Shown here in pieces: positions 45,104-53,913 of a DNA stretch of 64,000 nt. Position numbers and translations under genes: made by a program. The first letter of the stretch is position 1, and every line of letters starts with the position of its first letter. The stretch comes from Pelagomonas calceolata (Eukaryota; Sar; Pelagophyceae; Pelagomonadales; Pelagomonadaceae), in the NCBI GenBank assembly GCA_918797485.1, contig CAKKNE010000005.1, forward strand, positions 4,340,001-4,404,000, in the 5' to 3' direction. The notes below the pieces were generated by a model, which ran no database searches, was not told the DNA's origin, and was given only the letters and a program-made list of their open reading frames with translations.

Positions 45104-47230
45104 ATGCCGCCGCCGGCCCGCTACCTGCGCAGCCATGCCGAAGGCCTCCTGTTGGAAGGCGGCGAGCCCGGTCTGCGGCCGCTGCTCATCACAGCCGGAA
45201 AAGACGGCGGCGTCGCGTGTCGAGTCGTCCACCGCGACCGGCGGCCGTCGCTGCCGCAAGAAAGTGCGCACCCGTCGCTAGCCGCTCAAACGGCACCGAA
45301 GGTGCGCATCGAGGGCCTTTTTGGTGTGTACGCGTTCAGCGGCGGCCCCTACGCCGCCGTTATATTAGAGAGCGAACCGCTTTTGAAAAGAGACAAATCG
45401 ACGCAAGTCTTCGCCGATGCTAAATTGAGGTGGCCGCGCGACGCCTGTCACGCCTTTCGACTGAGGCGGGCCACGAAGGTCGCCGTCGTGCCCGTCTCGA
45501 ACGCGAACCGGCGGCTCTCGAAGCGCCAAGCCCAGGACGAGGCCCTGTGCCTGCGCCTGCTCGAGAGCGCGCTGCGGAAAAGGCCCTGGGTCTTCTCGCG
45601 CGACTCCGACGCGGCGACGCTGACGTCGACGCGCGCGTCCGACGCGCGGGACTACGCTTTAGCTGAAAGGCAAGCACTGAGACAGCGGGGGTCCATCAAG
45701 GCCGAGGACGCGGCGCGGCAGCGCTTCGAGCGGGCGGATGCGGCGTTCCTGTGGAACCAGCGCGTGCTTGCGCCGGTGGTTTGTTTCGGCGTGGAAATCA
45801 AATCGCGTCGACGGCGTGGAGGGCCGGGTCGCGCGACGCCGATCGCGGCGAGGGCGTGGAGCGCCGTCCGCGAGAGCTCATGCGACGCCGAGAGCGCGAA
45901 CGGGGCCGCGTCGATGGCGTATAGAACACACACAACACAGAAAAAAACAACGCAGGTCGAGGCCGGCGCCGCGGCCTGGTGCTGCGCCTGCGCTTGCATC
46001 GTAGCGACGGCCTGCGATTTGGGGGCGGTCGACGACGCCGAGGACGAGGGCCCCGCGCCCTGTGCGGCGATCGTGTTGACGAGACTAGGTGTGGATACCG
46101 GTGCGCGGCTCGTACGGAGAGGTCTTGGTCGAGATGGGTCGTTATCATCCTACGCCGAGACCGAGGTCTTGGTGGCGGCGGCCGCGACCCCAGATAGACC
46201 CGCGCGGGCGTATGCGTTTACTTTGAGTAGAGCATCACCACCTGTAGCTCTAGAGGACGACGCGCCCTCACAAAGTCGTGGGGCCTTGCTCAAACGCAAA
46301 CTCTCGATATCAAAAAAGGACCTCACGCAGCCGCCGACACCGGTCAACGCCAGGCACGCTAGGACAGACGCTAGAAAATTGGACGGCGCCGTCGAACAGT
46401 TGCTGACAAGGACGAAGACGACTCAAGTGACCGTCGTTGATCTAACAGCGCGGGCGCCGTCCACGTGCTCCGTATCGTCTTTATTAGTGAGGAAGCGCCT
46501 GAAGCAGGCCTGTCTGGCCCTCGCACCAGCCAAGCGCGGCGCTAGAGTGCGCCACGTCGTGGTCGGACCTTCGGAGGCGTTAGCTCAAGTGCCGGTGGCC
46601 CACGACATCACAAGACTCCGAGTCGCGTCGCAAGGTCAACGGCAGCAGAAGAACACGGTGTTAGTTGTTGGCTGCGACGAGGTTGATGAAACCGATTTGC
46701 TACTATGCGACCTCGCCTCAGAAACAATTCTAAAAGCGGCGGAGGACGAAGCACTCGGACCGGACGGTTTCACACCAGCTGATCCAAAGTATGCCTCGTC
46801 CCAGCTCGAGGCCTGCTGGCGGAGGCATGGAGACGGTATATCAACAGTAAGGTGCGGCGGCGGCGCGACCGTGGGATGGAAGCCCTTCGTGAGGTTGGCG
46901 AGAGCGTTACGCGGCAGTCTGTTCGACGGCACGGACCAGGATGGCTTGGACGTGGCTCTTGGTAGAAAAGCACCATCACAACTCGTAAGGGGCGCCGACG
47001 AAAGGACTTATGCGTGGGAGCGCGTCCATTTAACCTACGCGAAGACGGTGGGCGTCTCGCTCGTCGCCGCGGGCGCGTTGCGACTAGCGGCGCCGTCAGC
47101 GTCATGCATGGAAATACTAAAACAGGGCGTCGTCGCCGCTGTTTTAGGTGTCGTCTCCGTCAACGTCCACCAGGTCTGGGACGGGTCCCTGCTGGTTTCT
47201 GCGGCGGGTTCTCGACGCTTCGACGAATAA
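45104..47230 (+). CDS. SAC-domain phosphoinositide phosphatase-like protein, catalytic motif degenerate
   Basis: About 708 codons before splicing, ATG 45104. SAC features in order: IEGLFGVYAFSGGPYAAVIL, the RFERADAAFLWNQRVL helix, LTRLGVDTGARLVRRGLGRD with AETEV after it (Sac1 RRGID..G..A.F.ETE), and AYAFTLSRASPP. SAC enzymes remove phosphate from PI4P, PI3P or PI(3,5)P2. The expected CX5R(T/S) loop is not found: the best aligned segment is VLVVGCDEVDETDLLLCDLA, where the Arg is Glu and the Cys is displaced, so I infer a pseudophosphatase. An introner-like intron (about 45776-45955, 180 bp) lies between FLWNQRVLAP and the next conserved block; removal and retention both keep the frame. Confidence 0.7.
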   Translation: MPPPARYLRSHAEGLLLEGGEPGLRPLLITAGKDGGVACRVVHRDRRPSLPQESAHPSLAAQTAPKVRIEGLFGVYAFSGGPYAAVILESEPLLKRDKSTQVFADAKLRWPRDACHAFRLRRATKVAVVPVSNANRRLSKRQAQDEALCLRLLESALRKRPWVFSRDSDAATLTSTRASDARDYALAERQALRQRGSIKAEDAARQRFERADAAFLWNQRVLAPVVCFGVEIKSRRRRGGPGRATPIAARAWSAVRESSCDAESANGAASMAYRTHTTQKKTTQVEAGAAAWCCACACIVATACDLGAVDDAEDEGPAPCAAIVLTRLGVDTGARLVRRGLGRDGSLSSYAETEVLVAAAATPDRPARAYAFTLSRASPPVALEDDAPSQSRGALLKRKLSISKKDLTQPPTPVNARHARTDARKLDGAVEQLLTRTKTTQVTVVDLTARAPSTCSVSSLLVRKRLKQACLALAPAKRGARVRHVVVGPSEALAQVPVAHDITRLRVASQGQRQQKNTVLVVGCDEVDETDLLLCDLASETILKAAEDEALGPDGFTPADPKYASSQLEACWRRHGDGISTVRCGGGATVGWKPFVRLARALRGSLFDGTDQDGLDVALGRKAPSQLVRGADERTYAWERVHLTYAKTVGVSLVAAGALRLAAPSASCMEILKQGVVAAVLGVVSVNVHQVWDGSLLVSAAGSRRFDE
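45787..45940 (+). mobile_element. Introner copy, decayed, within SAC-like gene
   Basis: The left end CGGCGTGGAAATCAA matches 13 of 15 bases of the intact introner terminal repeat at 57149. Inside are GCGTCGACGGCGTGG and GCGTCGATGGCG core words; the right end is ACACACAACACAG. Donors GTGGTTTG (45776) or GTTTGTTT (45779) and acceptors at 45940 or 45955 are all in phase 0. No target duplication remains visible. Confidence 0.65.
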
Positions 47231-47242
47231 CAACATGTGTAC

Positions 47243-49081
47243 TTAGTAGTCCATCCCCGACCCGTACTCCCACGCGTCCGCGAGTCGACGGAGCGCGAAG
47301 CCCTGCCTTTGATCCGGCAGGCGATGCGAGTACGCCCTCACTCTCTTCCCAAGAACGTGGTGCGCGCCGTCGTACAAAAGCATCATCCCGAAGTGGCCGA
47401 GCCACTCGACCAATTCCTGAGGACCGATCCAGTAGCATAACGGCAAAATGTTCAGCGGGTCCCGCAGCGTCGCCAGGCCCAGCACCTGCAGCAATGCTCT
47501 AGGTTGCACGACGTCCTGGTTGAACGGTCGCAACACATCGTCACCGAGGTCCTCCATGTTGACGTAATTCTGGCGCATCAACCTATTCACAAACGAAGCC
47601 GGCCGTTGCGACGAAACGGGGTGCACGAAGCTCTTCTGGAACATCCAGGTCGCGGCGATGTTCGGCGCGTAGCCGTTCACTAGTGTCAATGACGCGCGGT
47701 CGAGGGCGTCATTTTGTAGAGCGTCCTCGACGGCGTCCGTGACCCTCCCCAAATGCCTTGTGAGCGCACCGAAGCCCCCGAAACTCAGGGGCGACTGGAC
47801 GCCCGACGCGTCGCCGACAGCTAAAACGCGGTCCCACCGGGTCGGTAGGGGCGAGTCTTTGTAGGTCGGGAACAAACCGTAGAGGCACCTTTTCAAGATC
47901 AGGTCGCCGTCCTCGAGCGCGTCTTCTATACGCTTACTGTTCAAGCAGTCGGCGTTGTGCTTCTGATAGGTCGGCAGCATGCGCCAATAATCCTCGAACT
48001 GGCCTTCCACAGTGTGTTGGCGCATTTCATCAGCATCTAAGTAGGTGAAGAGGTAGGTCGTGCGCGCGTCTTCACCCAGCGACATCGCCGGGAAGGCCTC
48101 CCAGAAGTACTGCCTTTCTTGGTGGATGCGCGTGTCCTCGTTCGTATATATCAGATCGCCGTAGGAGTTGTCCTTGGCGAAGCCGGCCATCGACGTGCCG
48201 ACGACGCAGCAGATGCCCGACGGCCGCGGGTCCGCGCCGTCATTCGCCTCGCGTCGACACTGCCGCGCGACGGGCGACGCGTTGCCCATGGCGTCGACGA
48301 CGAGTCGCGTCGTGATGACTTCCTCGGCGAGCGTCACCTGCGCGCTTTTCTCGCCCACCACGACCCCATTGCAAGGCGTGTGCTCCTTCACGACGCCGCC
48401 CTGCTCCTCGAAGCGCCGCCGCGCTCGCCTAACGGCCACGTCCGGTCTGACACCAACATTCAGCACGCTCGGCAGCCAGACCTCCTGGAGCGCGCCGCCC
48501 GAGCCGGACGCGCCGTGCTCTTGGTCGTTAAACCCCGCGCGCACCGACCCGAAGTGCGACGCGACGAGCGTGTCATCTGCACCGGCCAGCACCTCGTACT
48601 TGCCCGGCGTGCCGACGGCGCCGTCAATGTCATCTGCATGCAACGCCCCGGCGTCGACCAGGTCCCTCACTTCATCCAGCGACAAATTCCACTCCTGGTT
48701 CCGCCCCGCGAGCGGGCCCCTCTCAATAACGCACACTTTGAGACCCCGGGCCTGGAAGGCGCTCGCCGCGAAGATGCCGAGCGTGCCGCCGAGTACCACA
48801 ACATCAAAATCCGGCTCTGCCTCCACCGAAGCCTCGGTGACGAAGGGCGTTGCCGGTGACGCTGCCGTCGGTCGCCGCATGGCCTCCCAGCGCGCGTCGA
48901 GGGCGCGCAGGCCTGCGAGCGTGCCCGCGGCGCCGGCGCCGAGGCCGTCGCCCTCGCTTTCGAGGTGTTGCAATATGGATTCCGTGCGCGTCGCCTTGAG
49001 GGACGTTCTTGTGGCGAGTCGCGGTCGCTGGAGCTGCAGGGCTCGTGCTGCGATGGCGCAGCATAATAGGTTTGCAAGCAT
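47243..49081 (-). CDS. Plastid FAD-dependent oxidoreductase, lycopene-cyclase-like
   Basis: 612 residues from ATG 49081; the longer frame begins with GTG. N-terminus MLANLLCCAIAARALQLQRP is a signal peptide plus basic transit region, suggesting a plastid. FAD-binding Rossmann motif at ~95: DFDVVVLGGTLGIFAASAFQ, ending VCVIERG. The second FAD motif is RVLAVGDASGVQSPLSFGGF, as in lycopene cyclases and geranylgeranyl-reductase relatives. The rest has no cyclase-specific motif I can confirm, so a carotenoid, chlorophyll or quinone substrate is only a guess. Convergent with the SAC-like gene (12 bp between stops) and divergent from the LON-domain gene. Confidence 0.8.
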   Translation of the reverse strand: MLANLLCCAIAARALQLQRPRLATRTSLKATRTESILQHLESEGDGLGAGAAGTLAGLRALDARWEAMRRPTAASPATPFVTEASVEAEPDFDVVVLGGTLGIFAASAFQARGLKVCVIERGPLAGRNQEWNLSLDEVRDLVDAGALHADDIDGAVGTPGKYEVLAGADDTLVASHFGSVRAGFNDQEHGASGSGGALQEVWLPSVLNVGVRPDVAVRRARRRFEEQGGVVKEHTPCNGVVVGEKSAQVTLAEEVITTRLVVDAMGNASPVARQCRREANDGADPRPSGICCVVGTSMAGFAKDNSYGDLIYTNEDTRIHQERQYFWEAFPAMSLGEDARTTYLFTYLDADEMRQHTVEGQFEDYWRMLPTYQKHNADCLNSKRIEDALEDGDLILKRCLYGLFPTYKDSPLPTRWDRVLAVGDASGVQSPLSFGGFGALTRHLGRVTDAVEDALQNDALDRASLTLVNGYAPNIAATWMFQKSFVHPVSSQRPASFVNRLMRQNYVNMEDLGDDVLRPFNQDVVQPRALLQVLGLATLRDPLNILPLCYWIGPQELVEWLGHFGMMLLYDGAHHVLGKRVRAYSHRLPDQRQGFALRRLADAWEYGSGMDY

Positions 49082-49401
49082 GCTCGGCAGTCGCAGGGCG
49101 CCCACTTGTCGTCAAACGCTTGCAGGCGCACGTGTCAACGGAGAACGTGTGCTCGGCCCCGCCGGATTGTCTCTATGCTCGACACGCGCGGAGCACTACA
49201 GGTGTGTGGTGGCCCAAGTTTTGTTGGCCTGCCAGCGCATTTGCTCTCCGAGCAAACAGGCGTTCGAGCGAGTGCCAGAACGCTTGCACTACGCTGCGCA
49301 CTCGTAGAGCCCCCAACGTAGCGTCTCGCAACGCAGGAGACCGTGGCCGTACGCTGCACGACCAGTGTGAGAGCCTGGCTGGTAGGTCACAAGATTAAAT
49401 C
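49082..49401. promoter_or_regulatory. Divergent intergenic region
   Basis: 320 bp between the FAD oxidoreductase and LON-domain genes. No CTAG element, no gene seen. Confidence 0.35.
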
Positions 49402-50630
49402 ATGCGCGTCACAGCTCTGAGATACGCGCTGCGTCGAGGACCGCGCCAGACGCCGCACCAGACGCCACGCCAGACGCTGCTCTGCCGGCGAGGCCTGCAC
49501 CAGTCGTCGCGGTTCGAGGACACGTCGGTCGCCGCGGTCAACGCCTGGCTCGCCGAGCCGCCGAGCAAGCCGACGTGGACGATTGCCGGCGCCTGCGCGG
49601 CGCACGACGTCTTTGATCTGAACGCGGACGTCGTCGTTGCGGTCGACGAGGGAGACGAGCCGTGCGAGCCGTGGGTCGCGGCGACGCGCATCGCCGTCCC
49701 GGAACCGCCGGTCGCGCTGGGGAGCGGCGCCGCCGACGCGCTGCCCGACGAGCTCGCGGACGAGGCGCTGCTCGCGATGGCGCCCGAGCGCCTGACCTTC
49801 GCGTTGTGCGGCGTGGGCACGGCCGAGACTGTCTTCGAGCGGCTCGAGAGCCTCTTCCCGGGCGCGCGGGCCGTGGCCTGCGCGGCGCCGGCCGTCGCGC
49901 GGCAGCGGCGCGGCGCGGGCGAGGAACGGCTCGTCGGCGCGGTGTTTACGGATTTGCTGGACGTGACGCCGCTCGCGCGGGCGCTGGCCGAGTTCTCGTT
50001 GGTACCTGAGTGGAATCAAATTTCGGGCGCCCTACGCCATCGACGCGATGTGCTTCCGTAGCTGCGTCTGCGCGATGGCGTGGCGATTCCACGCCATCGA
50101 CGCGACGCTGTCCCCGTGGCCGCGTCGGCTCGATGGCGTGGAGGCTCACGAAGTCCACGCAATATATCTAACCTAACTCACTGGTTGATTTTCCACACAG
50201 GACACCGGCGGACCGCACGTTCCGCGCCAACGCGGCCGCCGCGCGGGAGATCTTCCTGCCGTCGAGCGCGCCCTGCCTTGACGGGGGCGATATCACGCCG
50301 GCGGACCAGGCCGTGCCCCTCTTCGTGCTCGACGGCGTGAAGTTGAAGGAGGGGGAAGCTAGAGTCTTCAAGATCTTCGAGCCGCGGTACAAGCTCATGA
50401 TCAAGGAGTGCCTGGACAAGGGCCGGCCGCTGCTCGTCGTCGGCGCGACGGACGACGTCGGCTCGCTCTGCCGGGTAGGAGACGCCACCCACGACGTCGA
50501 CGGCGGCTCAGTCGTCGTCCTCCACTGCGAACGAACTGTCAAGGCCGTCGAGCGGCGGGCGTCGCGCGCCGAGTTTGGGCTCGCGCGAGCGGACCTCGTC
50601 GCCTTCACGAACCCGTACCGCGCCCCGTGA
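49402..50630 (+). CDS. LON substrate-binding-domain protein (two exons)
   Basis: Exons 49402-49997 and 50201-50630 give 341 residues; the 203-bp intron is introner-derived and joins in phase 2 (TC|G). The C-terminal part (~230-340) has the Lon N-terminal domain opening: VPLFVLDGVKLKEGEARVFK then IFEPRYKLMIKECLDKG, the LPLFPL.....FP...LPL.IFEPRY..M signature. Stand-alone LON domains bind unfolded or specific substrates, sometimes in plastids or with cereblon-like adaptors. The first ~200 residues start with an Arg/Thr/Gln-rich stretch (MRVTALRYALRRGPRQTPHQ) like an organelle presequence and are otherwise unrecognised. No ATPase or protease part is present. Confidence 0.82.
50006..50200 (+). 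mobile_element. Introner copy forming the intron of the LON-domain gene
   Basis: Left end CTGAGTGGAATCAA, right end TTGATTTTCCACACAG: imperfect inverted repeats of the 57149-57320 element. Inside are CGCCATCGACGCGATG, GCGATGGCGTGG, CGCCATCGACGCGACGC and CTCGATGGCGTGG core words. The donor GTTGGT is in the 8 bp left of the element; the acceptor AG is the last dinucleotide of the element. The flanking 8 bp no longer match. Confidence 0.85.
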
Positions 50631-50672
50631 ATTGTGTTATAAACAAGCTAGTACCTTACGACGCCCCGCTGT

Positions 50673-51094
50673 TTACTTGATGAAGCCGTGCTTCTTGTTC
50701 TGGAAGAACGCGGCGAAGCAGATGACGCCCGCGCCGCCGGCGACGGTCGCGATGACGGACGCGGCCATGCTGCCCTTGTTGAACGGCTTGCCGTCGAACT
50801 GCGCGGGGCGCGGGGGTCGAGGACGCGCGCGCGCGGAGGCTCGTTCACTGTCGAGCGGCAGTCGCGTCGGTGGCGTCGCGGAGCGTCGAAGGTCCGACGT
50901 CGGGCCCCGCGTCGGCGCGAGTGGGTCTACCCAACGTAGCGCTTCGAAAATGACCAGTCCAGCGCGCAGGTTGAAGGCTGGGGCGCGCCCCTTAATCTAC
51001 GGACGCGGCGCGATACGGTACCTCCGCCCATTGCCCTCCTGCCGGCCGGCGCGACGCGCGCGGTGACGAGTCGAAGCGCAGCGATGGAGGACAT
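50673..51094 (-). CDS. COX7C-like small mitochondrial inner-membrane protein (two exons)
   Basis: Exons 51094-51017 and 50798-50673 give 67 residues over a 218-bp GT-AG intron in phase 0 (donor GTATCG, acceptor CCGCGCAG). Exon 1 is a mitochondrial presequence (MSSIAALRLVTARVAPAGRR). Exon 2 has a short PF-N-K segment (FDGKPFNKGS), one membrane helix (ASVIATVAGGAGVICFAAFF) and a basic tail (QNKKHGFIK). Size, presequence, PF...NK before the helix and basic tail fit cytochrome c oxidase subunit VIIc; other single-helix respiratory subunits are possible. Too short for ordinary ORF thresholds. Divergent from the WW-domain gene with two CTAG motifs between them. Confidence 0.72.
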
Positions 51095-51102
51095 AGGTGC
51101 TG

Positions 51103-51110
51103 CTAGTGTC
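51103..51110 (-). promoter_or_regulatory. CTAGTGTC half-element
   Basis: CTAGTGTC nine bases upstream of the COX7C-like ATG, equal to the GACACTAG side of the full element but without a clear CGCTAG partner. Confidence 0.4.
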
Positions 51111-51187
51111 CAATAAACTGCGCCTCGTCCCCGGCGGTCCCTGGCGGCGGTGTATTAGCCCAGCTTGCTCCCGGCTGTGTCTGCTTG

Positions 51188-51208
51188 CTAGTGTCTTTAG
51201 GCCGCTAG
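51188..51208 (-). promoter_or_regulatory. CTAG-pair element, strong copy, divergent promoter
   Basis: CTAGTGTCTTTAGGCCGCTAG, preceded by TTG, in reverse orientation. It lies 94 bp from the COX7C-like ATG and 187 bp from the WW-protein ATG. The rest of 51095-51394 has no gene. Confidence 0.65.
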
Positions 51209-51337
51209 CCCCTCACGTAAGACTGCTCCAACGCTCCGCACGCAGTACCCGCCCCGTCCCGATTGCTCGAAACGGACGCGTAGGCCCGTGAGGCCCGGTG
51301 ACCTACTAGAGATCGTTATGATGGTGGCAAAGGGCGG

Positions 51338-51382
51338 GGGCAGCTAAAAAGGGCAGCTAAAGGGCAGCTAAGAAAGGGCAGC
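51338..51382 (+). repeat. Four GGGCAGC repeats in the leader of the WW-domain gene
   Basis: GGGCAGC at 51338, 51351, 51362 and 51376, each but the last followed by TAA, ending 13 bp before ATG 51395. Confidence 0.7.
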
Positions 51383-51394
51383 ACAAAACCGACC

Positions 51395-53812
51395 ATGCCC
51401 CTCGGCGTCGACGACCTCAAGAACCTGCTGCGCCCCGGCGCGGCGCCGGGCAAGGCCAAGCTGCCCGCGAAACGGGGAAGAAACAAAGGAGCCAAGGTCT
51501 TTGCCGACATCAGGCAGGTCGAGTACGACGCGGACCTCTTCGTGCGGGGCGCCCTGCGCGCGCAGCCGCCGCCGCCGCGGGGCAAGCCCCTGGGCAAGCT
51601 CGTCAAGCCGCGGGTCTCGAACAACCCCGCGCGCCTGAACGGCCTGCACCCGGACCCCGAGCACAAGCCGAGGAAGCAGGCGCCGCCGCCGCCGCCGCCG
51701 GCGGCGCGCAAGGCCCGGGCGAAGAAGCCCGAGGCCGAGCCGGGCCTGCTCACGCGCCGCGTCAAGGCCGCCGCCGAGCCGGCGCCCGAGGCCGAGGCGG
51801 CGCCGGCGCCGCCGCCCGCTGCGCCTCCGGCGCCCAAAGCCAAGGCTGAGGCCAGAGAGCGGGTCCACGCGCCGCCGCCCGCCGCGCCTCCGGCGCCGCC
51901 GCCCGCCGCGCCCGCAGCCAGGGCCGAGGCCGACGCGCCGGCCGAGATCTCGGACGAGGAGGCCCGGGCCTACTGGGCCGCGCGCGACCGGGCCGGCGGC
52001 GAGGCGACGGAGGAAACGGCGCTCTGCCGCGCGCGCGCGCGCAAGGCCCACGCGCCCGTCGAGCCGACGGAGCTCGGGCTGGCCAAGGACCAGCGCGTCG
52101 TCGTACTGCGGGCGGAGCTCGCGGCGACGCCGGGCTGGGTCTTCGCCGACGCCGGCGAGGCCTTCGGCTACGTGCCGCGGACCTACCTCCAGCCGGTCCC
52201 CGCGGGCGCAGCGCCGGCGCCCAAGGCCCGGGCCGCGCCGCCGCCGCCCGCGGCGTCGCCGACGCCCGCCGAGGCCAAGGCCGCCGCCGCGCGGCCGCCG
52301 CCCGCGGCCCGCGCGCCGCCGACGCCCGAGGCCAAGGCCGCCGCGCCGCCGCCGCCCGCCGTCTCCGAGGCCAAGGCGGCGCCCGCGGCGCCGCCCGCGG
52401 CCCTCGAGGCCAAGGCGCTGGCCCAAAAGGCGCTCGACGTCCTCGACGCGATCCCCAAGCCCGCCGCGCGGCCGGTGCTCGTCGCCCGTGCAACGTCGGA
52501 GGCCAAGGCCGCGGTCGCGCCGCCGCCCGTCGCGCCCGAGGCCAAGGCCGCGGCCGCGCCGCCGCCCGCCGCCGCCGAGCCCAAGGCCGCCGCGCCCGGG
52601 GCCGCCGCGGCGCAGCACAAGGAGAGCAAGGGCGCGGGCGTCAAGCGCAAGTCGAAGCGCGAGGCCGTGCGCGAGGAGATCCGCGCGCGCAACGGCAAGC
52701 CCGTGCCCCGCAGGAAGAAGTTCGGCAACAACCGCGCGGCGCTCGCCGCGGCGCCGCCCGCCGTCCAGGCCGAGATGCGCGGCACGCTCCGGCGGGCGGC
52801 GACCGAGGCGCGCGCGACGATCAAGCGGAACGACGACATCGTCGCCGCGACGCTGCGGCGGACGCAGCAGGCGGGCGCGAGCCCGCTGCCGCGGCCGAGC
52901 GCCTTCTTCGCGCGGCGCCGCGAGAGCGAGGCGTCCCTGGCGTCGTCGGCGCCGTCGCCGCCGCCGCCGACGCCCGGCGCGTCCCGGGGCCGGCGCCCGT
53001 CGACGAGCCCGGACGTCCTCAACGGGCGCCGCGAGAGCGGCGCGTCGATGCCGCCGACGCCGCCGGGCGCGACGAGCCCCGCGACCGTCGGCGACGCCGC
53101 GGGCCCCGCCGGCGCCGCGGCGCCCGCGGAGCGCTGGGCCAAGTTCTGGGAGCCGACGCAGCGGTGCTTCTACTTCGTGTCGGACGCGAGCGGCGAGTCG
53201 CGCTGGGCGGCGCACTTCGACGATGATGTGATGGTCGTCGAGACGGAGGACGCGGTGACGTACGTCCACCACGCGACGCTGGAGCCCGTCGACGGCCCCG
53301 CCGAGGCGACCCCGAACGCCGAGGGCACGACGGCCCAGGACGTGTGCAACTGGCAGACGATGATCGACCCCGTGAGCGGCCAGGTCTACTACTACTCGCG
53401 CGCGTCGGGCGCCTCGCGCTGGACGCCGCCGACGTGGATGGACTACTACGACCCGACGGAGCAGTGCGTCTACTACATCCACAGGACGAGCGGCGAGTCG
53501 TCGTGGGAGGAGCCCGCGGGCTTCCGGGAAGAGGCCGACGCGGCCGAGCCCGACGAGGCCGAGGACGTCGGCGGTGGGGAGGAGGCGGACGCGAAGGAGA
53601 CCTACGAAGAGGCCGCGGTCGACGACGGCGCGGCCAAGGCGCGGGTCATGTTCTCGTACCGCAAGCGGCCGACGGCGCCCTGGGACCCGCACGGACGGAC
53701 GATGCGCGGGACGCTCAAGCGGCAGGCCGCGTCGCCGGGCGTCGTGCCCTCGCGGAAGCTGCAGTTCGGCGACACGCTCGTGCTCGGCGACATCATCGCC
53801 GAGCTCGACTAG
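51395..53812 (+). CDS. Ala/Pro-rich protein with SH3-like and WW domains
   Basis: 805 residues. Residues ~1-95 are basic (LPAKRGRNKGAKVFADIRQV). A central region of Ala-Lys-Ala/Pro-Pro repeats (EAKAAAAPPPAA style) spans ~100-420 and is probably disordered. An SH3-like motif at ~230-270 reads RVVVLRAELAATPGWVFADA then GYVPRTYLQPV. The C-terminal third has three WW-type domains: WAKFWEPTQRCFYFVSD...SRW, NWQTMIDPVSGQVYYYS...SRW and WMDYYDPTEQCVYYIHR...SSWEEP. WW and SH3 domains bind Pro-rich partners, so this is a scaffold; the exact role is unknown. Third-position GC is extreme. Start ATG 51395. Confidence 0.78.
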   Translation: MPLGVDDLKNLLRPGAAPGKAKLPAKRGRNKGAKVFADIRQVEYDADLFVRGALRAQPPPPRGKPLGKLVKPRVSNNPARLNGLHPDPEHKPRKQAPPPPPPAARKARAKKPEAEPGLLTRRVKAAAEPAPEAEAAPAPPPAAPPAPKAKAEARERVHAPPPAAPPAPPPAAPAARAEADAPAEISDEEARAYWAARDRAGGEATEETALCRARARKAHAPVEPTELGLAKDQRVVVLRAELAATPGWVFADAGEAFGYVPRTYLQPVPAGAAPAPKARAAPPPPAASPTPAEAKAAAARPPPAARAPPTPEAKAAAPPPPAVSEAKAAPAAPPAALEAKALAQKALDVLDAIPKPAARPVLVARATSEAKAAVAPPPVAPEAKAAAAPPPAAAEPKAAAPGAAAAQHKESKGAGVKRKSKREAVREEIRARNGKPVPRRKKFGNNRAALAAAPPAVQAEMRGTLRRAATEARATIKRNDDIVAATLRRTQQAGASPLPRPSAFFARRRESEASLASSAPSPPPPTPGASRGRRPSTSPDVLNGRRESGASMPPTPPGATSPATVGDAAGPAGAAAPAERWAKFWEPTQRCFYFVSDASGESRWAAHFDDDVMVVETEDAVTYVHHATLEPVDGPAEATPNAEGTTAQDVCNWQTMIDPVSGQVYYYSRASGASRWTPPTWMDYYDPTEQCVYYIHRTSGESSWEEPAGFREEADAAEPDEAEDVGGGEEADAKETYEEAAVDDGAAKARVMFSYRKRPTAPWDPHGRTMRGTLKRQAASPGVVPSRKLQFGDTLVLGDIIAELD

Positions 53813-53913
53813 GCGCGGCGCCCCCCCTTCTGCTACTACTGCCTTGCTTGGTGCTCGGCCACACGAGCCGACTACTCCTAAGACCCAACAAGATAACTTA
53901 AGGCTCCTCAGGC

